DNA from: an uncultured Lachnospiraceae bacterium
Lineage (GTDB): Bacteria > Bacillota > Clostridia > Lachnospirales > Lachnospiraceae
Reading direction: 5' to 3'
DNA: 64,000 nt
Assembly: GCA_900539175.1 (NCBI GenBank)
Contig: UQAW01000010.1
Location: forward strand, 1 to 64,000
A model generated the notes under the pieces. The model did not search any database. It was not told the DNA's origin and saw only the letters and a program-made list of their open reading frames with translations. The translations under genes and the position numbers were made by a program. Shown here piece after piece: positions 1 through 10,300 of this stretch (position 1 is its first letter; each line of letters begins with the position of its first letter).

Positions 1-344
1 ATCCCACAAATTGTGGAATACATCTTGCGGAAAGCAATTTTCAAACACGCTCTAGTGTGGCAGTTTTTTTGCATGGTAATAAGTCTTTTAAATATTTTAT
101 AAAGTTATTGGTTGACAAAAAGGCTCTATGTTTCTATAATGGTACTATAATCAAATTCATAAGAGCATATCTTAATTCTATAGTATAGTAATTTTGTACT
201 TTTCAAATTTTTAAACCCCATAGTTGTATCGTAATATGTCTATTACCGATCGTTAGGTTCCTATATGGATTTTTAGTCGGTAACAGTGTTAAGACGGGAA
301 AATATTAAATTTTTCTGCATTAAGGATATATCGGTAAATACAAA
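1..344. other. Gene-free left edge with duplicated promoter/leader
   Basis: No coding region was seen. It holds a weak hairpin followed by seven T (about 48-70), possibly the terminator of a gene left of the window, and the promoter cassette 81-238. There is also an inverted repeat TTACCGA (243-249) / TCGGTAA (277-283). Confidence 0.5.
112..140 (+). promoter_or_regulatory. Consensus sigma-A promoter (left copy of a duplicated cassette)
   Basis: TTGACA at 112-117 and TATAAT at 135-140 are both perfect, with a 17-bp spacer. The surrounding 81-238 is a diverged copy of 32359-32519. It points rightwards into the antisense strand of the HTH regulator; the next plus-strand gene starts only at 2085. 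It may drive an antisense or long-leader transcript, or be a relic. The promoter match is seen directly; the role is inferred. Confidence 0.7.
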
Positions 345-1784
345 TTAGGTTAATGACAGTTTTTTATAATATTCTAACATATCTTGCAGATAGGTCACAG
401 TCTCTTCTTTGGAACCAAGATAATCTTCTGATTCGAGGCTTTCCATAAAATCATAGAAGGCATGTAAAAGGCTTTTTTCTTCTAATTTCAGATAGGTAAT
501 ATGCTGTTCATGGTCGCGAAATAAGAGGAAACCGCAGTGAGGAGATACCTGGAGGTATACCGATAAAGGAAGACTTTCAAGACTACCTATAATTAGGCGG
601 AATTTTCCTTCACAAGCCTGTTCGTATATACGGTGTAATAAAAATATTCGGGTTTGCATAGAAGCAGGTGTATAGGCCTCTTCCGGATAAGCGAGGTATT
701 TTCCAGTCTGCATAAAGTATTCGAGACCTTTTCGAGTAAAAGTACTGATATTTTTAAAAGAACTCGTTGCTGCGGTCATAAAATTTTTAATAAATAATTC
801 CTTATTAAATATGTGTGGATTTAAAAGCTTGCCGATAACGTTTGGTGTCAAAATACGAGTCAAGCAGGGCTGTGCTTCCAGAGTAAGTCCCTCAAAACTT
901 TGGGCAAGGTTGAAATATTCTGTAATATTTGTATTTATTTTGTGAAACAGTATCGTAGTTTTTTGTTTCTGCTTATTAAAAATAGTATGGAAGAACTGGT
1001 TCATGTCCTTTGTATGGTACAATGTTCCATATTGGGTATTTGATAAGCAGCATAATGTATATTCAGTGGTTAAAATCATATAAGGAAAGCCACTTAGGTT
1101 ATTAAGATCAGAGTCAATGTTATTATAATAGTAATAAGGAAGATAGGTGCAGGCGCATTGATAAAAAGGTGTTATTTTCTGGAGACAAATTATATTATAA
1201 TTTTGTTTCTGTAAATTATAGGATTCATCATCGCTGCTTAGATAAAATATATGTTCAATGGTAAGATTCGGGTTGTTATGCCCAAAGGACTGAAGCATAT
1301 CAAAAAGAAAGCTCCAAGTTGGCTGAGCGATTATCCGAATATTACAATCAGGACGTTCTAATTCCTTCTGCAGAATCTGAATAGCAGTATGTTGGAGTGT
1401 ATTGATTCCGTACAAAGGGGTGCAAGGAGCCGTAAGATCCGGTTCAAAAGAAAAATTTTTATCATCTGTCCAGAAAGAATCTGAGGACGAAGAAAATTGA
1501 ACAGGATCATTCAGCAGGTATTTTAATACACTTTTTCTGCGGTAGTAAGCAGTTTTACCAATTATTGTAATATGATAGGCTTCAAAAAATTCAGTACGTT
1601 CCGCAGGTGTCAATTTCATAAAATCAGCTATATTCTTAACCAAATCCAATGAAGAAGGATTTCTTTTTCCACTTATAATTTTATACATATTTGCTCTGTC
1701 AATGTTACAATATTGAGCCATCGAGGCCACTTTTATATTTTTGCTGTGAATCAAGTAAGTAAGCATATCAGAAAAATCAGACAT
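345..1784 (-). CDS. HTH-domain transcriptional regulator, divergent to the secretion locus
   Basis: 479 residues. The N-terminus (about residues 3-55) looks like an XRE/Cro-type helix-turn-helix (MAQYCNIDRANMYKIISGKR). The remaining 400 or so residues match no family I recognise and may be a sensor or helical domain. On the minus strand a GAGAGGGG ribosome site lies about 10 nt before the chosen ATG at 1784; an ATG three codons upstream sits almost on top of that site, so 1784 is preferred. It is divergent from the gene at 2085, with paired direct repeats in between, which suggests it controls that promoter (inference). Its 3' end faces the promoter at 112. Confidence 0.75.
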   Translation of the reverse strand: MSDFSDMLTYLIHSKNIKVASMAQYCNIDRANMYKIISGKRNPSSLDLVKNIADFMKLTPAERTEFFEAYHITIIGKTAYYRRKSVLKYLLNDPVQFSSSSDSFWTDDKNFSFEPDLTAPCTPLYGINTLQHTAIQILQKELERPDCNIRIIAQPTWSFLFDMLQSFGHNNPNLTIEHIFYLSSDDESYNLQKQNYNIICLQKITPFYQCACTYLPYYYYNNIDSDLNNLSGFPYMILTTEYTLCCLSNTQYGTLYHTKDMNQFFHTIFNKQKQKTTILFHKINTNITEYFNLAQSFEGLTLEAQPCLTRILTPNVIGKLLNPHIFNKELFIKNFMTAATSSFKNISTFTRKGLEYFMQTGKYLAYPEEAYTPASMQTRIFLLHRIYEQACEGKFRLIIGSLESLPLSVYLQVSPHCGFLLFRDHEQHITYLKLEEKSLLHAFYDFMESLESEDYLGSKEETVTYLQDMLEYYKKLSLT

Positions 1785-1894
1785 AGGATGCATTCCCCTC
1801 TCATATGTATTATTTCTATTTAGTATCATAATACCATAATTTCTAATTATATTATTTTTAAGAAAGAAATACACTTATTTACTATAAAAAAAGT

Positions 1895-2003
1895 TGACTA
1901 CAAAAAGTGACACATTTTAACAAGATACTGCGAAAAGAATTAATATTTTAGGAATGGCGAAAAATGTCAAAATAAGACGACCACAAAAAACGACACATAT
2001 TGT
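1895..2003. promoter_or_regulatory. Paired direct repeats, candidate operator of the divergent regulator
   Basis: Two imperfect 25-bp direct repeats start at 1895 and 1978 (83 bp apart). Their common form is GACYACAAAAANNGACACAT. They lie between the divergent HTH regulator and the first secretion-locus gene. No good -10 is evident next to them, which would fit an activator-dependent promoter (inference). Confidence 0.45.
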
Positions 2004-2013
2004 AGGAGCTTTT

Positions 2014-2072
2014 TGTTAGTTATAAAATAAAAGAAATTTATAAAAAGTCAGTAATAATTACTGAAACTAACA
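2014..2072 (+). promoter_or_regulatory. Nested stem-loop leader before the first secretion-locus gene
   Basis: An outer stem TGTTAGTT (2014-2021) pairs with AACTAACA (2065-2072). Inside it is a perfect hairpin TCAGTAAT-A-ATTACTGA (2048-2064). The ribosome binding site AGGAGG (2072-2077) begins at the base of the outer stem, so folding could tune translation of the gene at 2085. Confidence 0.4.
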
Positions 2073-2084
2073 GGAGGAAACAAT

Positions 2085-3734
2085 ATGAGAGGGAACAAAA
2101 GAGGTCAATTACTAAGTGTCATTATTTCAATTTGTCTTATGATGATGCTTGCGGTGCCGGCATGGGCAGATGCAGAGGTAGAAGTAAATAGGGCACGTAA
2201 TGGAGTTGTGCAGGTATTAACAGGATTCCAGGATAAAAATGGCCGTAATTATGCCGTTCAGGGTGGCAGCGGATTTTTAATTGGAGACCAGGTATTGATT
2301 ACAAATCAGCATGTTGTTGAAATGACAGCAGAGGTAAAGGAAGATGCTAAAAACAAATTACAAGAGTGGGGAGTTGATGTTACTTCTTTAACAGAAAAAG
2401 TTCAAATTGTTGTTACACGCGATGTTGTAATTGATGCAACGATACGCGCTTCCAGTGAAGAGATGGATATTGCAGTTGTTGATTTGAGTTCATCAATTGG
2501 TGATAGAGAAATATTATCTATTGTTGATGGTGACAGCAATAGTCCTGCAGGTGAAGCTCAGAATGTATATGCATTAGGTTTTCCGAAAGCAGCAGATCTT
2601 GCACAGGATGTTAATTATTATACCAGTAATGATGTAACTGTAACAGATGGTATCGTATCAAAACTTGCGTCTTCTGCAGGTGTTTCTATTATTCAACATA
2701 GTGCAACAATTACGGCTGGTAATTCCGGCGGACCTTTGGTTGATAATAATGGAAATGTAGTTGGTATGAATACAATGGGAAACACAGATTACTATTATGC
2801 AATTTCATCTTACGAGATTGTGGATCTGTTGAAGAAATTAAATGTACCATATACGTCGGAAAAATCAATAACAGCGAAGGGTGATTCATTGACGGAAGTT
2901 ACAACAACAGAAGTTCCGCCAACAGAAGTTCCGCCAACGGAAATACCAACTGTAGATAAAACTGCTTTAAATCAGGCAATAAGCAGAGCAGAAGAGTTAG
3001 AGCGTGACGACTATACAGAAGAAAGTTTTAAAGTTTTTGAAGATAAGTTAGATGAGGTAAAGGAAGTCGCTGATAGAGATGATGCAACAGATGCAGAAGT
3101 AAGGGAAGCGGAAAGGGTATTGGAGGAAGCAGTTAAAGGATTACAGGATGCTGATCAGGGATTGCCAGTCTGGATTTTTGTTGCAATTGGCTTTGTTGTA
3201 ATAGCAGTGATTGTCATCATTCTGATTGTAGTATTAAGCAGTAAAAAGAAATCAAATGTAGGACTGGGACCTGGTGTTATGCCGGGACCAGGACCGATGC
3301 CGATGCCACAGCCAGGTACTCCGCAGAATCCGAGAATGCCTTACACAGCTCCGACAGGCGGAGAGGCAGAAACGGGTATCCTGGACGAAGGAAATGCAGA
3401 TACAACTGTTCTTGGCGGACAGCAGCCGCAGGCAGCAGGTATGGCCTACCTGATACGTAGAAAGACGAATGAGAAAATCGCTTTGACAAGTGGTACATTT
3501 ACCATTGGAAAAGAGAGAAGAAGAGTGAGTTATTGTATTTCTGACAATACGGCTGTCAGCAGATGTCATGCACAGATTGTCAGAAAGGGAAGTAATTATT
3601 TCATTACTGATATGAATTCTACAAACTTTACTTTTGTTAATGGTGTGAAGGCAGCGCCAAATCAGGAGGTAATTCTTACAAATCATGCAAAGGTTCGGAT
3701 TGCAGATGAGGAGTTTGAATTTGTTCTTCCTTAA
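2085..3734 (+). CDS. Membrane-anchored trypsin-like serine protease with FIVAR and cytoplasmic FHA domain
   Basis: 549 residues. A signal peptide (about 1-28) precedes a trypsin-like fold with the expected triad: His76 (TNQHVV), Asp128 (MDIAVVDL) and Ser214 (GNSGGPLV). A PTEVPPTE linker and a FIVAR-like helical module (about 295-355) lead to a TM segment (about 363-386). After a Pro/Met-rich linker comes an FHA domain (about 470-545) with the GK...SRCH..N core. Protease outside and phosphothreonine-binding domain inside suggests a transmembrane link between envelope proteolysis and kinase signalling (inference). AGGAGG lies 7 nt before the ATG. First gene of the block with PP2C and kinase. 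Confidence 0.88.
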   Translation: MRGNKRGQLLSVIISICLMMMLAVPAWADAEVEVNRARNGVVQVLTGFQDKNGRNYAVQGGSGFLIGDQVLITNQHVVEMTAEVKEDAKNKLQEWGVDVTSLTEKVQIVVTRDVVIDATIRASSEEMDIAVVDLSSSIGDREILSIVDGDSNSPAGEAQNVYALGFPKAADLAQDVNYYTSNDVTVTDGIVSKLASSAGVSIIQHSATITAGNSGGPLVDNNGNVVGMNTMGNTDYYYAISSYEIVDLLKKLNVPYTSEKSITAKGDSLTEVTTTEVPPTEVPPTEIPTVDKTALNQAISRAEELERDDYTEESFKVFEDKLDEVKEVADRDDATDAEVREAERVLEEAVKGLQDADQGLPVWIFVAIGFVVIAVIVIILIVVLSSKKKSNVGLGPGVMPGPGPMPMPQPGTPQNPRMPYTAPTGGEAETGILDEGNADTTVLGGQQPQAAGMAYLIRRKTNEKIALTSGTFTIGKERRRVSYCISDNTAVSRCHAQIVRKGSNYFITDMNSTNFTFVNGVKAAPNQEVILTNHAKVRIADEEFEFVLP

Positions 3735-3817
3735 GCTGAGTCCCCTGTATTATCTGCGGAGATCAAGTTGATTTTGGCGTGATATTGGCAGAAATACAGG
3801 AGAAGTAAGGAGTTCTT

Positions 3818-4585
3818 ATGAATTATATGACAATAGCCTACACAGATGTGGGTATTAAGAAACATACAAACCAGGATTCTATATTACTTGAAACTGCAAG
3901 TACAGATTACGGTTCTGTTTTTTTGGGGGTAATCTGTGATGGTATGGGCGGCCTCGCAAAGGGTGAGGTCGCCAGTGCCGCTTTAATAAGAGCTTTTCAG
4001 GAATGGTTTCATTATGATTTTCCAAGAATTTTGTATCAGGGAATGGTTTTCGAGGAACTGAGACAGAGTTGGACACAGTTGATTTATGAGACGAACCATA
4101 AAATTGCAGCATATGGTACAGATTTACATGTAAATCTTGGAACAACAGTTGTAGCTATATTGATGGTAGGAAACGTTTATTACATTATTAATATCGGAGA
4201 TTCCAGAGCCTATATGCTTCAGCAGGAACTTCATCTTCTTACGAAAGATCAGACATTTGTACAGCGGGAGATGGATTGCGGAAGATTGACACCGGAAGAA
4301 GCGGCCGTTCATCCCCAGAGAAATGTTCTGCTGCAGTGTGTTGGCGCCAGTAATGTAATAGAACCGGATTTTTATACCGGTGAATGTAAAGAAAATACAG
4401 TTTTTATGTTATGTTCGGATGGATTTCGGCATTTGATTACGCCTCAGGAGTTCTATTATTATCTGAACCCGGGTGTATTGCAGACAGAGGCGGATATGCA
4501 GAACACGGCGAAGTATCTGACGGAACTAAACATGCAGCGGAGAGAAGTGGATAATATATCCGTGGCGTTGATTCGGACGTTTTGA
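3818..4585 (+). CDS. PP2C-family Ser/Thr protein phosphatase
   Basis: 255 residues, the usual length for a bacterial PrpC/Stp-type phosphatase. Metal-binding motifs of PPM phosphatases are visible: DGMGG near residue 42, NIGDSRAY mid-protein, LCSDGF and a C-terminal DNISV. Soluble, no TM. The stop is 9 nt before the kinase start, so the two are surely co-transcribed. It is expected to reverse phosphorylation by the kinases at 4595 and possibly 16019. Confidence 0.93.
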   Translation: MNYMTIAYTDVGIKKHTNQDSILLETASTDYGSVFLGVICDGMGGLAKGEVASAALIRAFQEWFHYDFPRILYQGMVFEELRQSWTQLIYETNHKIAAYGTDLHVNLGTTVVAILMVGNVYYIINIGDSRAYMLQQELHLLTKDQTFVQREMDCGRLTPEEAAVHPQRNVLLQCVGASNVIEPDFYTGECKENTVFMLCSDGFRHLITPQEFYYYLNPGVLQTEADMQNTAKYLTELNMQRREVDNISVALIRTF

Positions 4586-4594
4586 GGTGATGTT

Positions 4595-6355
4595 ATGCTG
4601 GAAATAGGTTCAATTATTGATGGAAAATATAAGATTTTGAATGTCATAGGTCAGGGAGGCATGAGTGTCGTATATCTGGCCTTGAATGAACGTGCAAACA
4701 AAACCTGGGCGATTAAAGAAGTCCGAAAGGATGGAAAACAGGATTTTGAGGTTGTGAAGCAGGGGCTGGTTGTTGAGACAGACATGTTGAAGAAGCTTCA
4801 TCATCCTAATCTTCCAAGTATTGTTGACGTGATCGATGGTGACGGCAGTTTTCTGATTGTTATGGACTATATCGAAGGTTCTCCGTTAAGTGATTATGTC
4901 AAAAACGGACCTTTAGCCCAGGAAGATGTGATTGAGTGGTCAAAACAGCTTTGCGATGTATTGGGTTATTTGCATTCCAGAAAACCGCCGATTATTTATC
5001 GTGATATGAAGCCGTCCAATGTTATGCTGAAACCGGATGGAACGGTTACAGTCATTGATTTTGGTATCGCACGTGAATATAAAGAAGGAAACGTGGCGGA
5101 TACTTCAGTTCTTGGAACGAGAGGATATGCAGCTCCGGAGCAATATGGGGGCCAGGGGCAGACAGATGCGCGAACAGATATCTATACACTGGGTGCAACG
5201 ATGTATCATCTGGTTACCGGACATAGTCCTGCGGAGTATCCTTATGAGATGTATCCCATTCGTCAGTGGAATCCGTCACTCTCTTCCGGACTGGAAGAAA
5301 TAATCTTAAAATGTACCAGACCACGGCCGGATGACCGATATCAGAATTGTGCGGAATTATTTTATGCTCTGGAGCATTATAGTGAACTGGATGAATCATA
5401 TAAACGAAAACAAAGCAGGAAATGGGCAGGATTCATAGCATCAGCGTCTGTAACTCTTTTTGCGGGAATAGGGGCTATTGGTGCACATGCTGCTGAGACG
5501 AAAACGATTAACAGTACCTATGAAGCATATCTGTCAGAAGCCGACGGTACTCCGGCAGAAACAGAGGAAGAGGTACTCGATGTACTTGATATTTATTCTG
5601 ATGCCATAAAATTGAATCCTTCGGATGGTCAGGCATATGAAAAAATAGTGGCGCTGTGCGTGAAGGATGGTAATTTCTCTCAAGAAGAGGAAGTAAAGAT
5701 CAGAAGTATCATTAATTATTCCGGTGAATCTAATAAACGTAATATTGAGTCGCTTGAGCAAAATGAAGATGCTTATGATAAATTTGCATTTGATTTGGGA
5801 ATGGCTTATTTCTATTTTTATAAAGAAGGTGGTAGTAAGTCAGCAGCATCAAGGTGGCTTGCTATTGCAGCAGAAGCCGAGCCGACGGATAGTCTGGGAA
5901 GTGTTCAGATAGACCGTTCTAAGCGGCTTTATAAAATATCAGAATATTATGATAGCCTTGGAATCAGGAATAAGACGGGTGATTTTATTGGATCTTATGC
6001 GGACTTTTGGAAAGATCTTGTTGTTGTTACAGATGGTAATCTGGCAGAAGAAGACAACGAGGTTACAGCATTGGTCATGTATAAAGAACTTATGTCACAG
6101 ATTCATATAAATGCTTCAAATTTTGTAAAAGCGGGCGTTACGATCAAAGAGTTGGAAGAACAAGTGGAAAAGGTAGAAGGGGCGGCTGCAAAAATATCTG
6201 TAGAATCAGGCAGTTATGAAGAGGAATTGAAGAATGATATCTACAGCTATATCGAGAAAGCCAGAAGTTCCGTGAAGGAAGCAGAGAATATAGGAAGTAT
6301 AAATACGGTCGATAAGGGGGTGGGCAGTGATGATACAGGCGCAGCAGCAGATTAA
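4595..6355 (+). CDS. Transmembrane Ser/Thr protein kinase
   Basis: 586 residues. The N-terminal kinase domain (about 10-265) has the glycine loop GQGGMSVV, lysine in AIKEV, catalytic YRDMKPSN, DFG (IDFGIA) and an activation segment ending GYAAPEQYGG. One TM segment (about 276-298) is followed by about 290 extracytoplasmic, mostly helical residues with TPR-like character; there are no PASTA domains. A GAGGTGA ribosome site lies just upstream. The PP2C-kinase pair next to FHA proteins and type VII components suggests the secretion machinery is its substrate (inference). Confidence 0.92.
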   Translation: MLEIGSIIDGKYKILNVIGQGGMSVVYLALNERANKTWAIKEVRKDGKQDFEVVKQGLVVETDMLKKLHHPNLPSIVDVIDGDGSFLIVMDYIEGSPLSDYVKNGPLAQEDVIEWSKQLCDVLGYLHSRKPPIIYRDMKPSNVMLKPDGTVTVIDFGIAREYKEGNVADTSVLGTRGYAAPEQYGGQGQTDARTDIYTLGATMYHLVTGHSPAEYPYEMYPIRQWNPSLSSGLEEIILKCTRPRPDDRYQNCAELFYALEHYSELDESYKRKQSRKWAGFIASASVTLFAGIGAIGAHAAETKTINSTYEAYLSEADGTPAETEEEVLDVLDIYSDAIKLNPSDGQAYEKIVALCVKDGNFSQEEEVKIRSIINYSGESNKRNIESLEQNEDAYDKFAFDLGMAYFYFYKEGGSKSAASRWLAIAAEAEPTDSLGSVQIDRSKRLYKISEYYDSLGIRNKTGDFIGSYADFWKDLVVVTDGNLAEEDNEVTALVMYKELMSQIHINASNFVKAGVTIKELEEQVEKVEGAAAKISVESGSYEEELKNDIYSYIEKARSSVKEAENIGSINTVDKGVGSDDTGAAAD

Positions 6356-6845
6356 TCTGTATCATACCCTGTTTTTGATTTGCATGGCAGTTTTCCTGAT
6401 TGGCATTGTATTAACTGCAGTTCTGTTCATTCTGCTCGATATCCGGAGAATTTTTGGTATCAAAACAGGGCATTCCGTTAAGAAAAAAGTACGTGAGATG
6501 GCGGAAGAAAATGAAAAAACAGGACGCTTGATCCGTGTACAGCCTATGGCTGCTACTGCGGATATTACTTCTAAGAAGTTGAGAAAATCAGGCAAATTGA
6601 GCCGTCCTGATTCTCGGGAGAGCGTACATAATTCATCTGCAAATGCAGAGTATCAGGGAAGCGAGGAGACTTCACTACTTCAGAATCAGCAGATGACAGA
6701 GGAAAGTGCTGATACCACACTTTTGCAGAATTGTATTTCTGAGACAAAAAATGCAGGCAGCGACAGGGGAGATACAGATCAGACTTATGGCAGATTTGCG
6801 ATAGAAAAGTCTATTGTAATTATTCATACAAATGAGGTGATTTGA
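6330..6845 (+). CDS. Single-pass membrane protein of unknown function
   Basis: 171 residues. One TM helix near the N-terminus (about 12-36) is followed by a charged, Ser/Thr/Glu-rich and probably disordered cytoplasmic tail. The start overlaps the 3' end of the kinase gene by about 26 nt; AAGGGGG precedes both a GTG at 6327 and the ATG at 6330, so the exact start is uncertain. The Thr-rich tail could be a kinase substrate (inference). No family recognised. Confidence 0.7.
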   Translation: MIQAQQQINLYHTLFLICMAVFLIGIVLTAVLFILLDIRRIFGIKTGHSVKKKVREMAEENEKTGRLIRVQPMAATADITSKKLRKSGKLSRPDSRESVHNSSANAEYQGSEETSLLQNQQMTEESADTTLLQNCISETKNAGSDRGDTDQTYGRFAIEKSIVIIHTNEVI

Positions 6846-6852
6846 GGGGATT

Positions 6853-7305
6853 ATGAAAACACAAAGAAAAATCAGCAGGATGTTTTTTGCAACTATTGGT
6901 ATGTTTTTATTGACATCTGTGTCAGTTATTCTTCTATTATTTCCTGAAGGGGACAGAGGTAACACAGGGAGTATATTTTCTATTATAACAGGTGTTCTTT
7001 TTTGGATCGGAATTCTGGGAGGAACCGGATTCTATTTGTTTACATATTTTTCTAATAAAAATTTAATTTTAAGTAAAGCAGTAAGAAGAAAGATGCCATC
7101 ATTTATCAGGTTCTATAGTAATAGATATGCTGCGGTTATAGATACTTTATTATTTATAAGTCTGATAGTAATTATTTCGTGTACGATTAATATTAAAGCC
7201 AATAAATTATTAGAATGGTTTTCTTTATTTCTATTTGTAACTTCTGTTTATATGCATTTTTTATTAAACGGAAAAGTTTTTGAATATATAAATTCTAATG
7301 AATGA
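6853..7305 (+). CDS. Small multi-pass membrane protein, unknown
   Basis: 150 residues with about four hydrophobic segments (near 10-28, 38-60, 92-112 and 118-140). It sits between the kinase cluster and the giant surface protein. The C-terminal stretch HFLLNGKVFEYI resembles HFMLNGRVYRYF encoded by a degraded fragment at about 32.7 kb, so a paralogue once lay upstream of the second WXG100 block. No named family recognised. Confidence 0.75.
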   Translation: MKTQRKISRMFFATIGMFLLTSVSVILLLFPEGDRGNTGSIFSIITGVLFWIGILGGTGFYLFTYFSNKNLILSKAVRRKMPSFIRFYSNRYAAVIDTLLFISLIVIISCTINIKANKLLEWFSLFLFVTSVYMHFLLNGKVFEYINSNE

Positions 7306-7320
7306 AAGGAAGGAGACCAT

Positions 7321-10300
7321 ATGAAAGACAATAAAAAAATATTAAATAAAATTTTATCTTTTGTACTATCATTTATTATGATATTTAGTATGATCTTGCA
7401 CCCATCACTTGTTATGGGTGAGCCGGCTGGCACAGAGGATGAGCAGCCAATCACAGAAGTAGTTCAATTGTCCGGAAGTGTAAAGTGTGGAACTGAGGCA
7501 GTGGCAAATGCATCTGTGATTGTAAAAAATGAAGACAACCAGTATCAGACAACATCAGATAATGATGGAAATTTCTCTGTTTCAATAGTGAAGGGGACTT
7601 ATAACGTACATGCTGAAAAGGAAGGATTTATAGCCGGTTCAGATATAGAAATTACTGCTGATGCGGATATAGCGGGTAAAGATCTGGAACTTTCACTCGA
7701 TGATCTAAGGTTTAATAAAGAGGACCATAAGTTATTGATGAATTGTGCACAAGAAGAAATTTCTGTAGAAAATACAGTATCTGGTGCAACTTTTGAATGG
7801 AAGGTAGTAAATGGTGATAGTGTACAGATTGTATCCGGTGCAGACAGCAGCAGTGTGACAGTGAGTCCGGTAAAAGAGGGCAGATCAGAAATATACTGTG
7901 AAATATCTTTTGGCGGTATTAAAAAAGAAAATTCGCTAAATATTGATGTAGAAAAGGTTGAGACACAGATTAGTTTTCGTGAAGTAAGTCCATCTGAAGG
8001 TACAGATGTTAATCGTGTAACTTTATCTGTAGATACAACCGATATACCGAATGGGGAGATTATTAGTTTTTATAAGAATCAGACGATCTATATTGGTGAA
8101 GCAGCAGTAGATAGTAATAGTGCTGCCTATACTTATATAAGTGACAGTTATATCTCTGAGAGTGTAGTATTTAAGGCGGAATATGCAGGGAATGATATTT
8201 ACAAAGGATCGAGTGCAACTTCAAAAAATAATAATTACCAGTTAAACAAACCAATGAAATTTGTTGATGGTAAGGGTGTTGCATTGAAAAGAAATTCTAA
8301 TAGTGATAGATATCTGGAACAACAATATTTTGTATATGGGTCAGAGTATAGCGTTAAAATTAATGAAGAAGTTCCAAATTCGATCTATAGTTGTGAAGTT
8401 TCACAGGGGTCGGCGGATTGCATAGAGGCAAGTATTGATCCTAAAACAGGTGCATTAACCATAAAAGCAAAACGTGCATCAGAGGATGGAGAAACTGTAG
8501 AAGTTGTAATCAAAAGAACGGGAAATGTAAATTGTATCTATAGTGATGACGAGGTAACTCTTCCTTTAAAAATAAATAAAAAGGATGTTACCATTACTAC
8601 AGATATTGATTTTACAAAAACTTATGATAAGGCAGCAAACTTTACAGTAAGCAAAGAAGCATTTAAAAATTGTGAGGTTAAAGGTGCGCTTGAAAGTGAT
8701 TCATTAGAAATTATATCAGCAGATATTCAATTACCATCCACCGATGCGGGTATCTATACAAATAAAAATGAGATAACGTTATCAAATATAAAGTACAATA
8801 ATGGAATTGATATGAAATATCAGGTAAGCCTTACTGTAAATGCAGTTTGTATTAACGTGGAACAGCGCATTATCGGATTAAGAGTGGTAGTGGATAATGT
8901 TCAAAGAGAGTTTGGACATAAAGGTAAATACTTGAATGATCCATCCATTTCTATTGAAATGATTGAACCGGCATTGCTTGATGGTGATAGTCTGGACGAA
9001 GAACCGGGTGCTATAATGGGAGTGGTAGACAGTACGGAAGATGGTACGCCTGTTAAACTGGATGCAGATGGCAATATTATTGCATATGAAAATGCAATTA
9101 TTCCGGATTTAGAGAGTATAAAGAATAAGTATACAACTGAGAATGAGACATGGCAGGATGAATATACCGCTCCGAATAAAAACTATAAGTTTTCAAAAGA
9201 CAAGAATGAAAATGGAAAACTGACAATTATTAAAGAAAAAATAAAAGAAAAGATAGATCTGAATTCAAGTATAATTAAGCAAATTGAGCAGTATATTCTG
9301 TTTAGCGATAGTAATAAGGAGTCTTATTACGAAACACAGGAGGATATTCTTTGGGTTAGAGGAACAACGGACGATATCCCAAGGTTTATTACAATTAGTA
9401 CGAATAAAAATGAGAATTCTCCGGGAAGTAAGTATGATTCTGTCAGAATCACTGAGAAGGAAGGAATTACTTTAAATGATTCTAAAAATGGAGTCAGTTT
9501 TAAGGCAGGAGAAGAAGACAATAAAGAAGAAACAATAGAAGTGACCTTATACAAGGAAGAGGTTGCATGTAGTGAACCATTTGAAATTTCTGTTCATGTT
9601 GATGCAAAAGCGCCTGAGGTTGCTTTGGATATGGAGAATAAAAAAGCTGAACAAAATATGCTCGATTGTATTATCAATAAGATAACTTTTGGATATTTTG
9701 GAAAGGGCTCCTATACGGTACCAATTCATGTTTCTGATTCAGGATCCGGAGGGATTCAATGGCAATACGCTGTAGTAAATCTGAAGGATAAGAATAAGGA
9801 GTCGGATTTACAGACAATAGTTGATGATTTGTCAGACGATGCCTGGAGTGATCTTTTTACAGAGGCAGAATCGGAGATTTCACTTACCGCAGATCAGGCG
9901 GAGGGAGACGGTTATGTAATATTCGTGAGAACTTATGATAACCTGGATAATTCCAAAATATATGCATCAAGTGGAATTGTGTTGGAAAATAGAGCTCCTG
10001 ATATTGTTTTTGAACAGGGGGAAGAACCCTATAATATCGATAAGAATGACACGGAGATTACGCAGAAATTCAGTATTATAGAACAAGGGAATATCGTATC
10101 GGGGATTAAATCTGTTAAGTATCGGATTTATAAAGGTAATGGAGATAATGAGAAAGACTTCTTGGTTAAGGAGACTAGTTTACCTTTATCATACGGAGAT
10201 GATGAGACAAGTGGTAAGTTACCCGAATATAGTCAGTTGGACCCGAGTAATAAAGAATCAAAATATGTACAGCAAAACTTTGAAATTAAAATAAAATTAG

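Noticed and set aside
2895..2950. Short tandem repeats (ACAGAAGTTCCGCCA)
   Set aside because: They encode the PTEVPPTE linker of the protease and are not a CRISPR array.
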